A stretch of DNA of 64,000 nucleotides from Owenia fusiformis (GCA_903813345.2 CAIIXF020000005.1:4116375-4180374); one strand, 5' to 3'. Shown: positions 47,285-60,235, numbered from the stretch's first letter. Numbers and translations are program-made. Notes: generated from the letters alone by a model not told the origin.

Positions 47285-47630
47285 CACTGGGTGTGTACCA
47301 AATTAAGGGTGACAGTTCGACGCACACAGTGCAGTATAATGCGCAGGTACATTTAACTGAGATAGGTTATAACGCAAATTCACATTTCTTTCATTGTACC
47401 TTACTATTACCACGCATTATACCATATACTACATTGGGAGTTTGTGTAGGTTTAATTATGAAGTTAACTGTCATGTTCACTGTCTTGGATGTTGTTACAG
47501 AAGAATATCTAGAAACTAGACCAGATCTTTCTGAAAATGTGAAAACATCAGTTTGCTCAAATTTTGTCACTTGTGTTGTACCTTACCCAGCGCATTCAAC
47601 TGTCACGCTTAATTTGGTACATACCCTGTG
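47285..47630. mobile_element. TIR element (MITE), 346 bp
   Basis: The left end CACTGGGTGTGTACCAAATT and the reverse complement of the right end, CACAGGGTATGTACCAAATT, agree onward through AAG(G/C)GTGACAGTT for about 35 bases. Inner CATTGTACCTTAC and TGTTGTACCTTACCCAGCGC elements repeat the theme. No target duplication was identified. A 165-codon frame across it (47242-47739) is explained by chance. Confidence 0.65.
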
Positions 47631-49366
47631 TCAAATTGTGGAAAATAATTTGACAAATGAGTATCTTACAATATCTTTTTTCACAAAACTGTCTATAAAG
47701 ATATGCAATGTTACACTCAATACACACGTCAAGTATTAGACAAAGTAACAAATAAGTAATAATTGTTAATGGGAGAATCAGAAATAACAAGTTTTCAAAA
47801 CATTAATGTGGATATCTACTTTCATTACTTGAGTTGGTTGCTGTAGGGTGACTATTATTTACTCTTGATGATGATGAATAATTAACAGCAATTGTTGGAA
47901 GAGTATAATTATGATATTGCTTGGAAAATTATTTGTTAATTGCGATTTTTAACCACCACTCTGATTCCTTAATTCTCTGGTTCTAGTATTAACTAAAACA
48001 TTAACATTAAATAAACTTATTTCATGAAATTAATTCTTCTTTTTTTTTTGACAAACCTTCCAAAATTTTTGTATTAACGGACAAATGAGTTAAACCTTGA
48101 GACTCAAATGACACAAATCCATGGATTGAAACCCAATCATCAGATCATGGAAAGTTGTCAATTGCTCATAACAATTCTTAATACGAATAGAACGTAAATC
48201 TAATGATTGTTAAATCATATCAGGTTAGTCACACAAAATTTCTAAGTGTCGAAGATAATTGTAAACTGATGACTGTAACGTGAATAGAATTTATATTTTG
48301 AGGCATTGACTTCTTGTGTGAATTTAATTCAAAGATAGAGTGGGAGCTGCTTGACATCAAAAAAGAAATTTATTTGTGTTTTTAAAAGGATTATTTTTTT
48401 TATCCGACTGATTGAAAATTGAGAATGATCAATTGGTCTCACTACTGTTCTCTCAAGTATTTTGTCTCATGTGTCTGCACTGTTTTAATTATGATCCATT
48501 TTCTTTGATTAAATATTTTACATCCTGCATTTATCATGTTACTACCCTATCAACTGAATCATTTTCCCAAAAGTAGATAATTCCAAATTCATTTGCTGCA
48601 GTGTATTGAGAAAGGATTGCCTGCAATTGTGGCGAGTTTTTTTTAATTAAGTACTATAAAAATCATGCAGACAATGACCAAAGGACCGCAAGTTGTTTGT
48701 AGAATGAATCTGTGGAGCTTTTTCATGTATTTCGCTTGTGTTTTTCGCTTTATGACCCACACTAATTTTATCACTAAACTGTGCCCCCTGTCATAATGTT
48801 TACATTGAGGCATAAATGAGAGTGGGCGAGGCCTGCGGAAGCAATTAACCGTTCGAATATATAAGCCATCTTAATACAAGGAAGTGAAAAACATACACAG
48901 CCATGAGCGTAGCGCTATTTTTCTAAGTAGTACGACACCACCACGGGAACAAGAGTTGAGTGAATCAAAAAACAAGCATTCTGGGGGTTCTTCCCCAGGA
49001 AAATTGTGAAATTTGGTTGTTTTCGAGCAAATTTGCAACCATCTGGTACACCTGTGCGTACCCAGCGTACCGGGCGCTAGGCCCATGACAGCATGATATA
49101 AAAAAGCAGGTCAAATTTGATTGCATCCAATGAATATAGGATTAGAGTGCCTCCAAACTGTAAGGCATACATAAAGCTTGATATTGTTAGAATATTGAAT
49201 GTGAATATATTCTTAAACCTCAGAAAAGTGATTGTCAAGAAAAAAACACACAATTTTTGCAGAGAAATGGGTCACTCTTGGAATTGCCTGAAAACATGTT
49301 CTTGGGTTGATTTAATTTCAAAATAAGAATGGCATCAGTGAGTGAAGACTATTACCTTTATTATTA
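47631..49366. other. Mostly non-coding DNA
   Basis: A GC-richer stretch at 48890-49085 (GGGGTTCTTCCCCAGGAAAA, GTACCGGGCGCTAGGCCC) gives a short minus frame and looks like part of a repeat, but no second copy exists in this window. Nothing else is supported. Confidence 0.45.
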
Positions 49367-50134
49367 TCCCATAGAACGAAGTTCGGAGGGATATAGGGAA
49401 CGCCTCCGTCCAGCCATCCGTCTGTCTTGGCAATAACTCCAACACTGTTGGCTCGATTTAGTTTATATTTTGTACACATATACCGTATGGAGGTAGAAGT
49501 TCTTCTCGAAAGCTGGTGGCCATTTTAGTGCTGATTTTACAGTAATTTAGGTGCAATATGTAAAACTGTAATAGCAATATGTTTTAAATGTAAAAAATTA
49601 TATAGGACATTAATAAAGCTAGAAATGTAGATATTAAAGAAGCACATGGCAGCCATCTTGAAAAATGGCGGCCTTTACTCATTATTTTACGATTTTTGCT
49701 GTAACTCAAAAAGTAGTAAAGCGATTTTGTTCATATTTGGTATGTGAATACTATAAGCATAGCACACTGTCTAATGACACTTTTGGTAGAAAGTGGCCAT
49801 TTTGAAAAATGGTCGCCATTTTAACGTATTTTACTATAACTCGAAAAATAGTGGAGCGATTTTGTTCATATTTGGTATGTGAATACTATAAGCATTGCAC
49901 ACTGTCTAATGACACTTTTGGAAGAAGGCGGCCATTTTGAAAAATGGCCACCTTTTTAACATATTTTACTGTAACTCGAAAAGTAGTGGAGCAAAGTAGT
50001 GTGTAATGACACTTTTGGTAGAAGGTGGCCATTTTGAAAAATGGCTGCCATTTTTGCTATATACTTTGTTTGTAAATATGCCAGCCATGGCTGTTCGATG
50101 GGATTTGCTACGCTTTGGCGTTGCTGTTGTCTAG
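49367..50134 (+). mobile_element. Helitron-like non-autonomous element, 768 bp
   Basis: It starts TCCCATAGAACGAAGTTCGG, then GTCCAGCCATCCGTCTGTCT. Three modules follow, each with TAACTCGAAAAGTAGTGGAG or a near variant, TTCATATTTGGTATGTGAAT, TAATGACACTTTTGG and a GGCCATTTTGAAAAATGGC inverted pair. It ends TTCGATGGGATTTGCTACGC, TTTG, GCGTTGC, then CTAG at 50131-50134. The hairpin stem ACGC/GCGT differs from ACTCC/GGAGT of other copies on both sides. This is a separate subfamily by internal sequence. Confidence 0.75.
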
Positions 50135-51306
50135 TTTCATAAGAATTTAACATTTGATCATACTTGGATTTATACCTTGTTTATAGTGACACTTATAGTG
50201 ACAGATCCTTTATTGTGATTAGAGATATATCAATAATATCGATATTATTGAGCCCTTTTGTAAGTAACATATGCGCCAGACCAAAAGTATTTTAGCGATA
50301 AAAGCTTGTTTTAAAGGGAAATATAAATATAACATGGACTTCATGTAAATAGGATTTTTACTTTCAGATTTAGACAAATTTACCAGAATTGGGGACACTT
50401 AACCATTTTGATACAAAACTAACATTGAAATAACACGGAGGCTGAAAAAATTAGCAAATAAAAGTGGCATTCCGCACCAATCTCCAACTCACATGGTGAG
50501 CTTTTGTTATTTTTTCTTGTAACAAGAGAACATATATACCAAATAAAAATAATGTTTTTAGCCTTGCCCATGTGGATATGTATCCCATTTCCATCTGCCT
50601 AATTGATATGATGCTTTTCATGATGAACTTCATTATAAGATAAGGATTTACTAGTCTTGTTAGGTGAAAATATTTTTAGGCATTGTTTGTGACCCTGCTT
50701 GGAGGTATGTTTGTCTGGTCAACCCAACCCCCATGCCTCATTGCAACAACTACAACATTTTCTCCTTTCTCCATTTGAGGGATAATCTGCAGGTTCAGCT
50801 TGGGGCTTATTAATAAAAATCAATAGGTCTATATAATAAACATCATATAAATCTGTATTCCAAAAGTATAATAGGGACCTAAAAGATATTGGCTTTTCTT
50901 ATATGTGGTGTTAAACATATACAGATATCAACTTGATTATGTGACAACAAAACAATATATTAAGTGCACAATACGATCCTTAAGAAATAACATCCAGGAC
51001 AGAATTTTGAGTAAAACACTCTGTGATAGTGTATTTAGGTATATTCATTGCACTGCTTAAAGCATGATTGGGCGGAAATGGACTTTACCATACAATATCT
51101 AGTTTACTGTACTAAATAACATAACTATGTTTAAGGGAGTTTTGTTCATTAGTTCATCCATATTAATATATTGGACTATAGTTTTAAATGAGTAATACAT
51201 GTCAAATATAGTACCATAATACATCTCATTCATTATATTTGATCCGTGTAATATGATATGAAGTAAACAGGAAACAATGTCAAGATCCTTAGAGGATGAA
51301 TTGATA
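50135..51306. other. Non-coding DNA
   Basis: No supported gene or repeat. Confidence 0.5.
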
Positions 51307-52740
51307 CACTACCCTCTGTAAGTTTGGCAACCTTAGCTCCCCCATTGAACTATGTGTTAAAGCCTGAAAATCTCCACTCGAGTTGGCCATGAAAAACCAC
51401 GATTATATTCGCGATTTGACTTAGTTGAGTTACTTCCGGTTTCAGTTTCCCAAGTAGCGGCAGAATTCATCAATTTGAACAAGTCTTTCAAGTGCCTCTA
51501 TACTTTTTATTGTCTAAATCGTATTGCACATCCCTATAGATCGTTAAAGTTCACCCCTAGTCCCCTATAAATAGTAAAACTTACCGGATAAATAGTGATT
51601 CTCGGCTGTTGGATATTCCCAGAATGCATCAAACCGGAAATGGAACTTTTGCATAAAAATAACGAACGCAGAATAAAATCCAAGTATGTTTGTCTTCCGC
51701 ACATGGTATTAAATAGAAAATAAGTTGTATTCTATACAGATTAAGCAGAACATTACAACTATAAGCATGGAAATTGCGAATAGGAGAGACGAATGGCGAG
51801 TCGAGGTAAGGTGAAAAACAAGTGAAAAATATTTTTTGGTAAAAATTTCAAATCGTGAGTTCAAGTTTTCAACTCGATCAATTGATTTTTAGGACAAATG
51901 CGAGTGAAACTTGAGTACACGAGTCAGTCTTCCAACCACTATCCAATACCTCAAAATTTTCTCTTTTTTCCTTAACCTCTTGAATACCCAGAGTGACAGA
52001 TATATCCGTCACAAATGAAATAAGACTGGTGCCCAGAGGGACGAGAAAATCCGTCACAAAATTTTTCACAAAAATTGCTCTCGTTTGAACAATTTTCATC
52101 CAATTTACACAAAAATTGTTTTAAAACGTGTAGAAATGATCTCTGCCGTCCAATTTTACTAAGCTGAGCATCTAAAGTTGTATAGGTATGTAATAAAATG
52201 TCAAAAGGTGGCAAAAAATGAAAAATTCTCTGGTTTCATGCCAATTTTAGAGCCTGGGATTCAAGAGGTTAATTGCATTCATTTGAAAATTGATGATAAA
52301 TTTGATGAATTTTTGAAAATCAACATTCCATGTTAACCAATGGGAAGCGCTGTAACTTTAGTATTCATCAAATAAACTGAACACTTAAGTGTACAAAAAA
52401 GTTAGACAATGCAATTTTCAATATTTTTTGCTGAGTTTTTTACTGAAAAGATATCCGATTTGATTTCTGATTTGCCCTGAACCCTCCATTTCCCATTGGA
52501 TTACATGGGAACAACAATTTTATAAAAATTCATCAAATTTATCATCAATTTTCAACCTATTGTAATTGAGGAAAAAAATTGAGAAAATTTGGAGGTATTT
52601 GAAATAAAGTCCAGTTACGTTGCCATCAATACTATAAGTTATTTCATCGCAGGTTAAGTAAATAAAAATTCAAACCTAAAGAGGCTTTAGCACGTAGTTC
52701 AATGGGGGAGCTAAGGTTGCCAAACTTATGGAGGGGAGTG
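51307..52740. mobile_element. TA-flanked long-TIR element, composite second copy
   Basis: It belongs to the same family as 25985-26859: CACTACCCTCTGTAAGTTTG at the left and CAAACTTATGGAGGGGAGTG at the right, flanked by TA (51305-51306 and 52741-52742). The right arm is complete. The left arm keeps ~60 bases, then ~575 bases (51367-51943) of unrelated sequence replace part of it, and family sequence resumes at about 51944. A TTAA-flanked MITE (51976-52268) is nested in the left arm. Confidence 0.85.
51976..52268. mobile_element. piggyBac-like MITE in TTAA site
   Basis: The ends are CCTCTTGAATACCCAG and CTGGGATTCAAGAGG (inverted, one-base difference), flanked by TTAA at 51972-51975 and 52269-52272. 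The TTAA duplication with C-starting TIRs is diagnostic of the piggyBac superfamily. Comparison with 26150-26165 in the sibling element shows the uninterrupted sequence, TTTTCCTCAATTAC there against a pre-insertion TTTTCCTTAATTGC here, confirming a clean insertion. There is no coding capacity. Confidence 0.9.
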
Positions 52741-52916
52741 TATGTCATCCTCAAAATAGACAATATTTCTTGATAAGAGTGAGTATAGATTTTCCTATAT
52801 GAATCATATTCTGATACATAAAATGAATATCTAAGCACAAGTGCCAAGGTAAAAGGACCAAAAGTTGTAATGGAACTTCGCAAGAAAAAGCTTACCAGTC
52901 AAGAAAAACGGACCCC

Positions 52917-53158
52917 ATATATCCCAAAACCATGATCTAACGTGAAAAGAAACAATCTCTAATACCCCCTTTCCCCCCACCATTCAAGAACCGATATCAC
53001 AATCCAAGACCGGAACACCAAGGGACATTTCATTCATACTGAAGTCATTACAATACATAAAAGAAAAAATTAGAAATTGATAGCCAATACTCATGACATC
53101 AAAAATAGTTGTAGATACAAGTACTCATACAAGTATTCAGTCTCAAATGATGTGGGAT
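52917..53158. repeat. Dispersed ~240-bp repeat, copy 2
   Basis: It matches 30486-30721 in the same orientation with about 10-15% visible differences and small indels. Confidence 0.8.
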
Positions 53159-55188
53159 AGATAAAATCCAGTCTCCAAGTCCATAGGCATTTCAAAGGGT
53201 CAACATCCATTCACAAAAGCCGTCGCCATAATCCATAAAACACAATAATTCATAATGGTCATCAGGAGAAAACCATGGCTGGTTTCGATCCCTTCTCAAC
53301 CATTAATGCCATAGCCGGGATCCACCTCAAAAGGTGCCAAGTGAAAAAATTGTGAGTTCAGCGCCAAGGTCTTAAACAATTCCTACATCCTTTGGCATCT
53401 CGAGTGGTAAAACTTGAAACTTCAAATTTAATGATTTGTATTTTTCAACAAAGCCCAGGAAGTATTTCTTAAGCTTTATACAAGTATAACCTTGACCTAA
53501 CAGTTTGATCACTAAAGTATTGAAGTCTTGACTTAAAATTTAAATATTTAGAGCATGCCCTGCCATATCTAATAAGCTGGGATACATACATGTCTAAATG
53601 GGGAAAAAGATGCTTTTAATGCACTGTGGTGATGTCACTTATATTGGCCATAACCATCATGTTTGTCAAACTCTTGTCCATGTGATTAAGTATATAGCAG
53701 TCAGGTATGAGGCTTTTAAAGACATCAACATGTATTTTAACGTGTATTTGTACATGTATTTATTTGTTTACAAAATTGAGTTCATGACATTTACATTTCA
53801 GTCCCATTTCTATTTCAAGTATGTGTATTTTAGTTAAAAAATGAACAAGTAATAGAAAGAGAAGGACTCACAAATTATAAGCCACCTGTATAAGCAGAAA
53901 ACATTGATGAAATTACTTCATACTGAGTGCTATTACTAACTGATTTATGATCTTGGGTATATCAACTATGTTGAAATGCCATCCACGATCATGTCCTTTA
54001 CACTCATTAATCAATCATTTCTATATATTACTTCTAATATTTCCGGATTTTCTTGTCATATGGTCCCTTGTCCATTGGCCCTGATCCATTTATGGAAATC
54101 AATTTCAAAATTGCGCAATTGGGTTTTATACCTGGAGGGACATCATTATTATTGAGATTTTGCAGTCCCTTCTTAAACATCTGATCTATTGATACATGGA
54201 TTTTTCAGGCCAACTTATTTATGTTAGACATGTTTTCATATACAGAATTAAGAGCATAAAACAACGTATACAGTTCACATAGAAATGTATTCTATCAGAT
54301 ATCACATTTGGTTTTCAAATAAATGCACATAGTGCCTTTTTAATGTATTCTGAAAATATTGCTGGTATTGTAAGGAAAATCAATAAAGCAAAAATAGGTC
54401 CAATTATTTTAAAACAAGCCTATTATCTACTAAACAGGGATATAGATAATTAAAAAAGAGAATTTCAGTGCCCTTATGGATTGCTCAAATCATTCTGTGA
54501 TCTGATTATGCATGATATGGTTAATTTTGGATGAATATAAATGTCTCAAGAAATGATACTTTATGTATCAAGAAGTACTAAACAGTGCTATCATTAACCA
54601 TTTTTGGAGTCACATCAACCTTAGTAAATACTTTATCTTGAGTATTCCTTGGGTACTGATACAATTAAATTTACATTGATTACTCTTTTTAGTGAATCAA
54701 CAACATTAATCTCTTGTCCTGCATGACTTGAAGGGTTAGCTTTACTTTTAATATATTATGTTTTTATAATCCATTTCTCATTATATGGCTAACTGTCATG
54801 TTGGATCATACTTATGTTATCACTTGATTTATCATATGATCCAATCCAGTTGTTTTACAGAGTTCAGTTCAGAGTTCAGAGTTCTCTAGTATTTTACCAT
54901 CCATTGTGACCTCATAACCTCCCCTGAAAAAATAAGTAATTGATGAATGGTGGGTTGCTATACATTATTTAAAGGTAGTAGAATGTTTGGAGATGAGTTG
55001 AGAATATATTTCCAAAGTACTGTAATAATTTACTTTTTCAATTAAAATAAATTTGGATGATTCCACAACTTAAATCTTTAATAGCATTATATTTGATCTG
55101 ATATCTCATACAGTATCAACCACAGATAATTAGTTACATTTGTAGATATGTTCATTACTTTTGTATTTAAAGAAGGTTTGATTCTTAC
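53159..55188. other. Presumed intron or flank of the receptor gene
   Basis: This lies downstream (on the minus strand) of the transmembrane exon. No further exon with good splice sites was recognised. Confidence 0.4.
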
Positions 55189-55376
55189 TTCATGTTTTTT
55201 CTGTTCTTTGAATATTTAATCAGACATACTGCCCCAATAATGAGTAACAGCGCCACAACACAACCAATCACTATAGCAGCTATAAGTAGAGGGTTGTTTG
55301 CTAAAGATGGAGCAGTAGGTTCACCAGTTGGGCTGTCACTTTCAACGTTTATCTCAGTAAGTGTTGAACTTTCATC
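55189..55376 (-). CDS. Receptor-type tyrosine phosphatase-like, transmembrane exon
   Basis: This is an internal exon of 188 bases. The acceptor is GTCAATATTTCAG before GATGAA at 55376, and the donor is GTAAGA directly after ...ATGAA at 55189; it enters in phase 0 and leaves in phase 2. It encodes an acidic, Ser/Thr/Pro-rich juxtamembrane stretch (DESSTLTEINVESDSPTGEP), then a ~23-residue hydrophobic helix LLIAAIVIGCVVALLLIIGA plus VCL, then a basic stop-transfer KYSKNRKN. This is type I topology with the N-terminus outside. It joins in frame to the exon ending at 62913. If the donor were unused, TAA would follow at once; the good consensus favours splicing. The assignment to a phosphatase rests on the upstream FN3 exons. 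Confidence 0.75.
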
Positions 55377-56894
55377 CTGAAATATTGACAAAAGGATTGA
55401 GCATTTTGTTATTATAACATAAAAACAACCACAGTTCTAGAATATTGAAATGAATAAAATGTTCTGACTTCGTATTTCTATCTTATTTTCTATCATAAAA
55501 ATTTATCGCCACGATTTTCTGATAGTGCTAATGCTTTCCTAAAGATGGGCCCGAAGATGGGGAGGTGATGTTTAACAATAAATTTGTATTGAAGATATGT
55601 TTCTCTTAAGACTGCTGACATAATGATCTTATGGCATATTGTGTTTTGAAATACTTCTAAATAGGTTTCTTTACAGGTTTTGGTCCTTTGGCACTTGTGC
55701 TTAGATGTTTTTGGTGTTTTCTTCCATTTTTGATAAGTGAAAGACGTGTTTTCATGTACCCTTAGATTGAGAACAATTTCAATGAATGAAAACAACATCA
55801 AGTCATCTTGGGGCAAGGTTGAATATTTGTAATATTACAGTTTATTGCTTCATTCATCTACATTCATGTCATGATGTTTCTATTTGGAAAACACAAACAA
55901 CAGCCTCCGAGGAGACACAAATAACAAAACAGGATCATGATATATTAAACAAATATAATTGATTTTCAAAACGGGCTGTGATATGCTGAATAATAGAACT
56001 TATCCTCAGTTCAACATGTATTCATTTTTAACATCAGAATGTATGGTCAAGAATGTGCTGAATTGGTTTTCATGTGACATGAATTATTTATATATTTATT
56101 TCGCAGTCTAGTTTTAAACAGAGACTATAGTCAGTGACATGCAATTTTGTAATAATTATCATCGTGGCATTATTTTTCAGTTTCCTGGTACGGTCTGCTA
56201 GTTTTAAATTCTGTTAAAATAATTTAATGAAGCACTGAAAGGACCTCTTGATCAACATGGAGAGCACTTAAAATTCCTGTACTATGACTATTCCAAGGTG
56301 GTTATTATGGGATAGAAAGCTGTAACCATACAACAGTAACAGTACAACAATGCTGATTTTAGCTTGTGATTGAGAATATAAAATTGAGTGCTATAGTTGA
56401 AATATCAACTTGAAGATAAATTGTATTGTTGGTTGTGTTTGAAGATCCTATTTGATACAAGGATTGGTTATATTTATTGATATGGCGATCATGGTGACAT
56501 TGAGACTAGATACTCAAAGTTCAATGCTCTTCAAAGGATTATTAGATTACAAAATATATTCATCATAAGACATTCAAATGATTCTCACTTAATTGATTAA
56601 ACTGTGTGACTTATTTAGACAGTCTGAATGTAATAAACCAAAATTTACAAATTGTGAATGTGTAAATATTTTTATAGTTAATTATCAATATTCCACAAAG
56701 AATGCCTTCAAATAGGTCACAGAATGACAGATAATTAGTTCAAATCGGTCACAGAACGACAGAGAATTAGCTTGATAAGTTGATTACATTGAAAAGAAGG
56801 TTTAGTTCCTACCATATGGAAAAAAAGAGAATTAATATAACAAATATAATTGCTTTGAGAATCTTGCAATATAGCAATCCAGTCATCATTAGAT

Positions 56895-57885
56895 AGAGAA
56901 GCCATCCATTTATTCGTTATTTATCCTTCCATTTGTTCGTTAGTGTGTCTGGATCAAGTCAAATACAGGTTGATGGATTTGGTTCATATTTTATAGGATT
57001 GTGCCTTACACCCCAGTCACATTTCCTGCGGCCGCCGTGCGGTCTATCATTTCTGCGGCCAGTTGCTTTCCTACGCTCGCCGCAGAATTTCTGCGCTCTC
57101 ATACTTTTGCAGTCACATTTCCCACGGCAGCCGCACAGTGAATTTTAAATTTCTGTTGATAAATTATACTTTTTTCATTTTATTTACATCAGGACAATTT
57201 ATAAATGTTATTCATAGTGCTAGAATGTAATATCAAATTAAAAGTAATCGTGAAACATTGACAATTAATGATTCAATCTTGTTGAGCCAGTTGATTTCTA
57301 CGGGGACCTCAGAAATGAACAAATATTATAACTCCGAGTTATAATTTCTACGCCTTCCCTGCGGCCTGTAAAAATCTGCATTTGCCGTACGGAGGCCGCA
57401 AGGCAAGCGTAGTTTTTCTACGCTCGCCGCAGAAATTCACCGATTTAATTGTTCTGCGGTTGACCTGCGGCCGCCGTGCGACAAATGTGACTGGGGTGTT
57501 AAGAGTGTAGAATCACCTTTCTAGAAGAAATTTTCAATATGGCCTCTCAATTCAAAATGGCCACAATTTTTCTGAAAAATATAACCTTTGAAGTTGACGG
57601 ATTTTGTTAAAATCTTATGCTGGTACCTAGTGACATTGTTGCCGCTGTATTTCAAAATGGTCACCTTTTTTGTAGAAAAGGTAATGTTTGCTAGCTCAAA
57701 TACCAGTAGACAGTTTTAGTTAAGATTTTACATTCTCAAAATTGGGACAATAGAATTCTGCTCAGGTAAAATATTTGAAAATGGCCACTGAATTTCAAAA
57801 TTTTTATAAAAACATGTTATATTTGATAACTCAAATATCAGTAGCTGATTTGGTTCAAATTGTATATGCTGGTACATTCCAGAGG
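56895..57885 (+). mobile_element. Helitron-like fragment interrupted by a Harbinger MITE
   Basis: It begins inside the family (GATAGAGAAGCCATCC, GTTCGTTAGTGTGTCTGGAT) and continues with TTGGTTCATATTTTATAGGA, then is split at 57008. It resumes at 57499 with modules containing TTCAATATGGCC and TCAAAATGGCCAC, to about 57885. Both the TCCCACCG start and the hairpin/CTAG end are missing. Confidence 0.65.
57009..57498. mobile_element. PIF/Harbinger-type MITE, GC-rich
   Basis: The ends are CACCCCAGTCACATTT and AAATGTGACTGGGGTG, flanked by TTA at 57006-57008 and 57499-57501. A TTA 3-bp duplication is the Harbinger rule. Subterminal GCGGCCGCCGTGCG occurs in the same orientation near both ends (57030, 57467), and CTACGCTCGCCGCAGAA recurs inside. 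GC content is strikingly above the host DNA. Confidence 0.88.
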
Positions 57886-59157
57886 TGTAGAGATTTAAAG
57901 ATTTCTTATTTAGTTTCAGTTGCTTCATAGTTTTAAGTTTCTCTGCTTTTTCGAGGTCTTCAGGAATACATTTTACTGGTCTGCATTATCAAATGAAATA
58001 CATCCATTTAGCCCATGCGCAGTTCCACAGACCTTTTATTTTGGAAAAATGCTTCATTTTGAATTTGATGCATTTAATCAAAAATAGAATTTTGGATAAA
58101 GTTGCAATATCCAGCTAGTTGAAACAAATAGCAATAATTACAATATGCTTCCTTATGGAGGAAGTGAGAACTATTAATTTGATTATTATCTCACTAGGAT
58201 GTGACATTTACTTTCACATCAATGTCAAGGGGGTCTTCTAATAGCACTAAGTTCTGTATCTTAGTGTTATAAATCAGTTGCTTCACATTTAATGGTCTTT
58301 ATCTCAACCACTAGTAATCAGGGTTTGGTGTGAATGGGACATTTCTGGTGTTAATTGGTATGAAAAATAATTTTACTACCATCTAACACCAAGTCACACC
58401 ATAAAACTGGTGTGACTTGGTATGAAAGGATTAAGAGATTAAACCCCTGCTGTTCAACACTGAGTCATGCTGTTTGGCTGGTGTGAGATGGTGTTAGAAT
58501 AAATTTTAATCCCTTTGATCGCTACAAATCAAAATCCACACCAAGTCACACTGAAAACTTGGTGTTACTTGGTAGTAAAATTTTCATAGTTCTTGATTGC
58601 AATTTATAATTCCTTTAATCTTTTGATCTGCTTATTATTGTATTTTTTTCTAAGGGATTTGTCAACATGTCTAGAATGGAAACTAAACTTGAATTTTTAT
58701 TTAAGAACATGTTTATTTATCATTAATTACTTGATTTTAGTATATGTTTAAAACTTTAATAGTATTCTTATAGGTTTAGTTTGAGTCTAATTCATTTTTT
58801 CCAAATAACTAGAGAAAAAACTTAATCGTCAAACATTCTAATTATTATTAATTGTTTTAAACCTTGAAGATTAAAAAAAACTTGATTTGTCAAGTTATTA
58901 AAATAGCATTAATGGATGAGTGTCACAAACAGGATTAGTGAAGCAATTGAGCAACTGAGTATAATAAACAAAAATATCAAACATTGATGTCATGTTGTTT
59001 TTTTTTGGTATTGCTACATTGTTTGAATAGATATGACTTAACATCTAATGAGCCTCATTTTGCACATACAGATAAACAAGCATAGTAAAAAAAGTAAGGT
59101 AATATGTAATGAACTACCCATCACTGCCATGTTATTAATACATTTAAATGAAAATTG

Positions 59158-59737
59158 ACAAGGATGGGCAAATGTGCCCATACTGTAAACATAATGGAAT
59201 GACCTGCTCAGAGTGTCATTGAAGTGTGGGCAGATGACAATTTGACTACTAAATGTCAGCTTTAGAGTCAATAATAGGATTAGTATGCCCATAGATGATT
59301 CCTAATTGCCCATAGATAGTCCAAATAAGCCCATACAGTACTGTAGACATAATGGAATGACCTGCTCAGGGTGTCACTGAAGTGTGGGCAGATGACAATT
59401 TGACTACTCATAAATGTCAGCTTTAGAGTCAATAATGGGATTACTATGCTCATAGATAATTCCTAATTGCCCATAGATAGTCAAAATGTACCCATACAGT
59501 ACTGTAGACATAATGGAATGACCTGCTCAGAGTGTCACTGAAGTCTGGGCAGATGACAATTTGACTACTCATAAATGTAAGGTTTAGAGTCAATAATGGG
59601 ATTACTATGCTCATAGATAATTCCTAATTGCCCATAGATAGTCAAAATGTACCCATACAGTACTGTAGACATAATGGAATGACCTGCTCAGAGTGTCACT
59701 GAAGTGAGGGCAGATGACAATTTGACTACTCATAAAT
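59158..59737. repeat. 161-bp tandem repeat, 3.5 copies, inside CACTA element
   Basis: GGAATGACCTGCTCAG occurs at 59196, 59354, 59515 and 59676, giving periods of 158, 161 and 161. Each unit also contains GGGCAGATGACAATTTGACT and TGCCCATAGATAGTC-like pieces. The last copy is truncated after TTGACTACTCATAAA. Confidence 0.92.
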
Positions 59738-59868
59738 ACTACCCATATATTCCATCATATGGTAATGGACGTTTTGGCCCCATGTATGCTCAATGGACTT
59801 ATCCATTTGTTGTTCAGTGTTGGGTGGCACGCCAGGCCCTGAACAAAGAGCATTAAGAAGCAACCATC

Positions 59869-60003
59869 ATGGAAACATATGCAGTTTACGATTGGGTGTC
59901 CCATATGGCATTAAGTGGTCAGGCAGCTAAAGTCACCAAGAAAGTTCCATCAGAAACCCCCAAGACTATGACAGTATATGTCAATGTCACCATCTACAGA
60001 TAA
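59869..60003 (+). pseudogene. Possible coding remnant in CACTA element
   Basis: A 44-codon frame starting METYAVYDWVSHMALSGQAA and ending TVYVNVTIYR lies between the tandem array and the next remnant. Its composition looks protein-like, but no family was recognised. Another open stretch (59748-59858) reads YGNGRFGPMYAQWTYPFVVQ in a different frame. Frame switching suggests decay. Confidence 0.35.
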
Positions 60004-60235
60004 ATGTGGGACATTCTCTTTGTTAAAAGAGGACTATAGGAGCTCAAGAACAATTGCACATTTTTATGAAAACCTCTACCCTAATGAGAAACCAAATTTA
60101 TGTGACATTGACCCAGTATGTAAGTTTGTTGGGGAGTGGTAAATATCAAGTGATAATAATGAATGCATCATATATAAACCAGATACATAAACAACTAAAA
60201 TTAACTCTTCTGCATATATAAAAATTAAAACTGAA

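Noticed and set aside
47242-47739. 165-codon plus-strand frame
   Set aside because: It spans a 346-bp TIR element and its flanks, has no initiator consensus or family resemblance, and is most simply chance openness.
48871-49086. Minus-strand 71-codon gene
   Set aside because: It is GC-richer but without recognisable domain or splice sites; it looks like part of a dispersed repeat.
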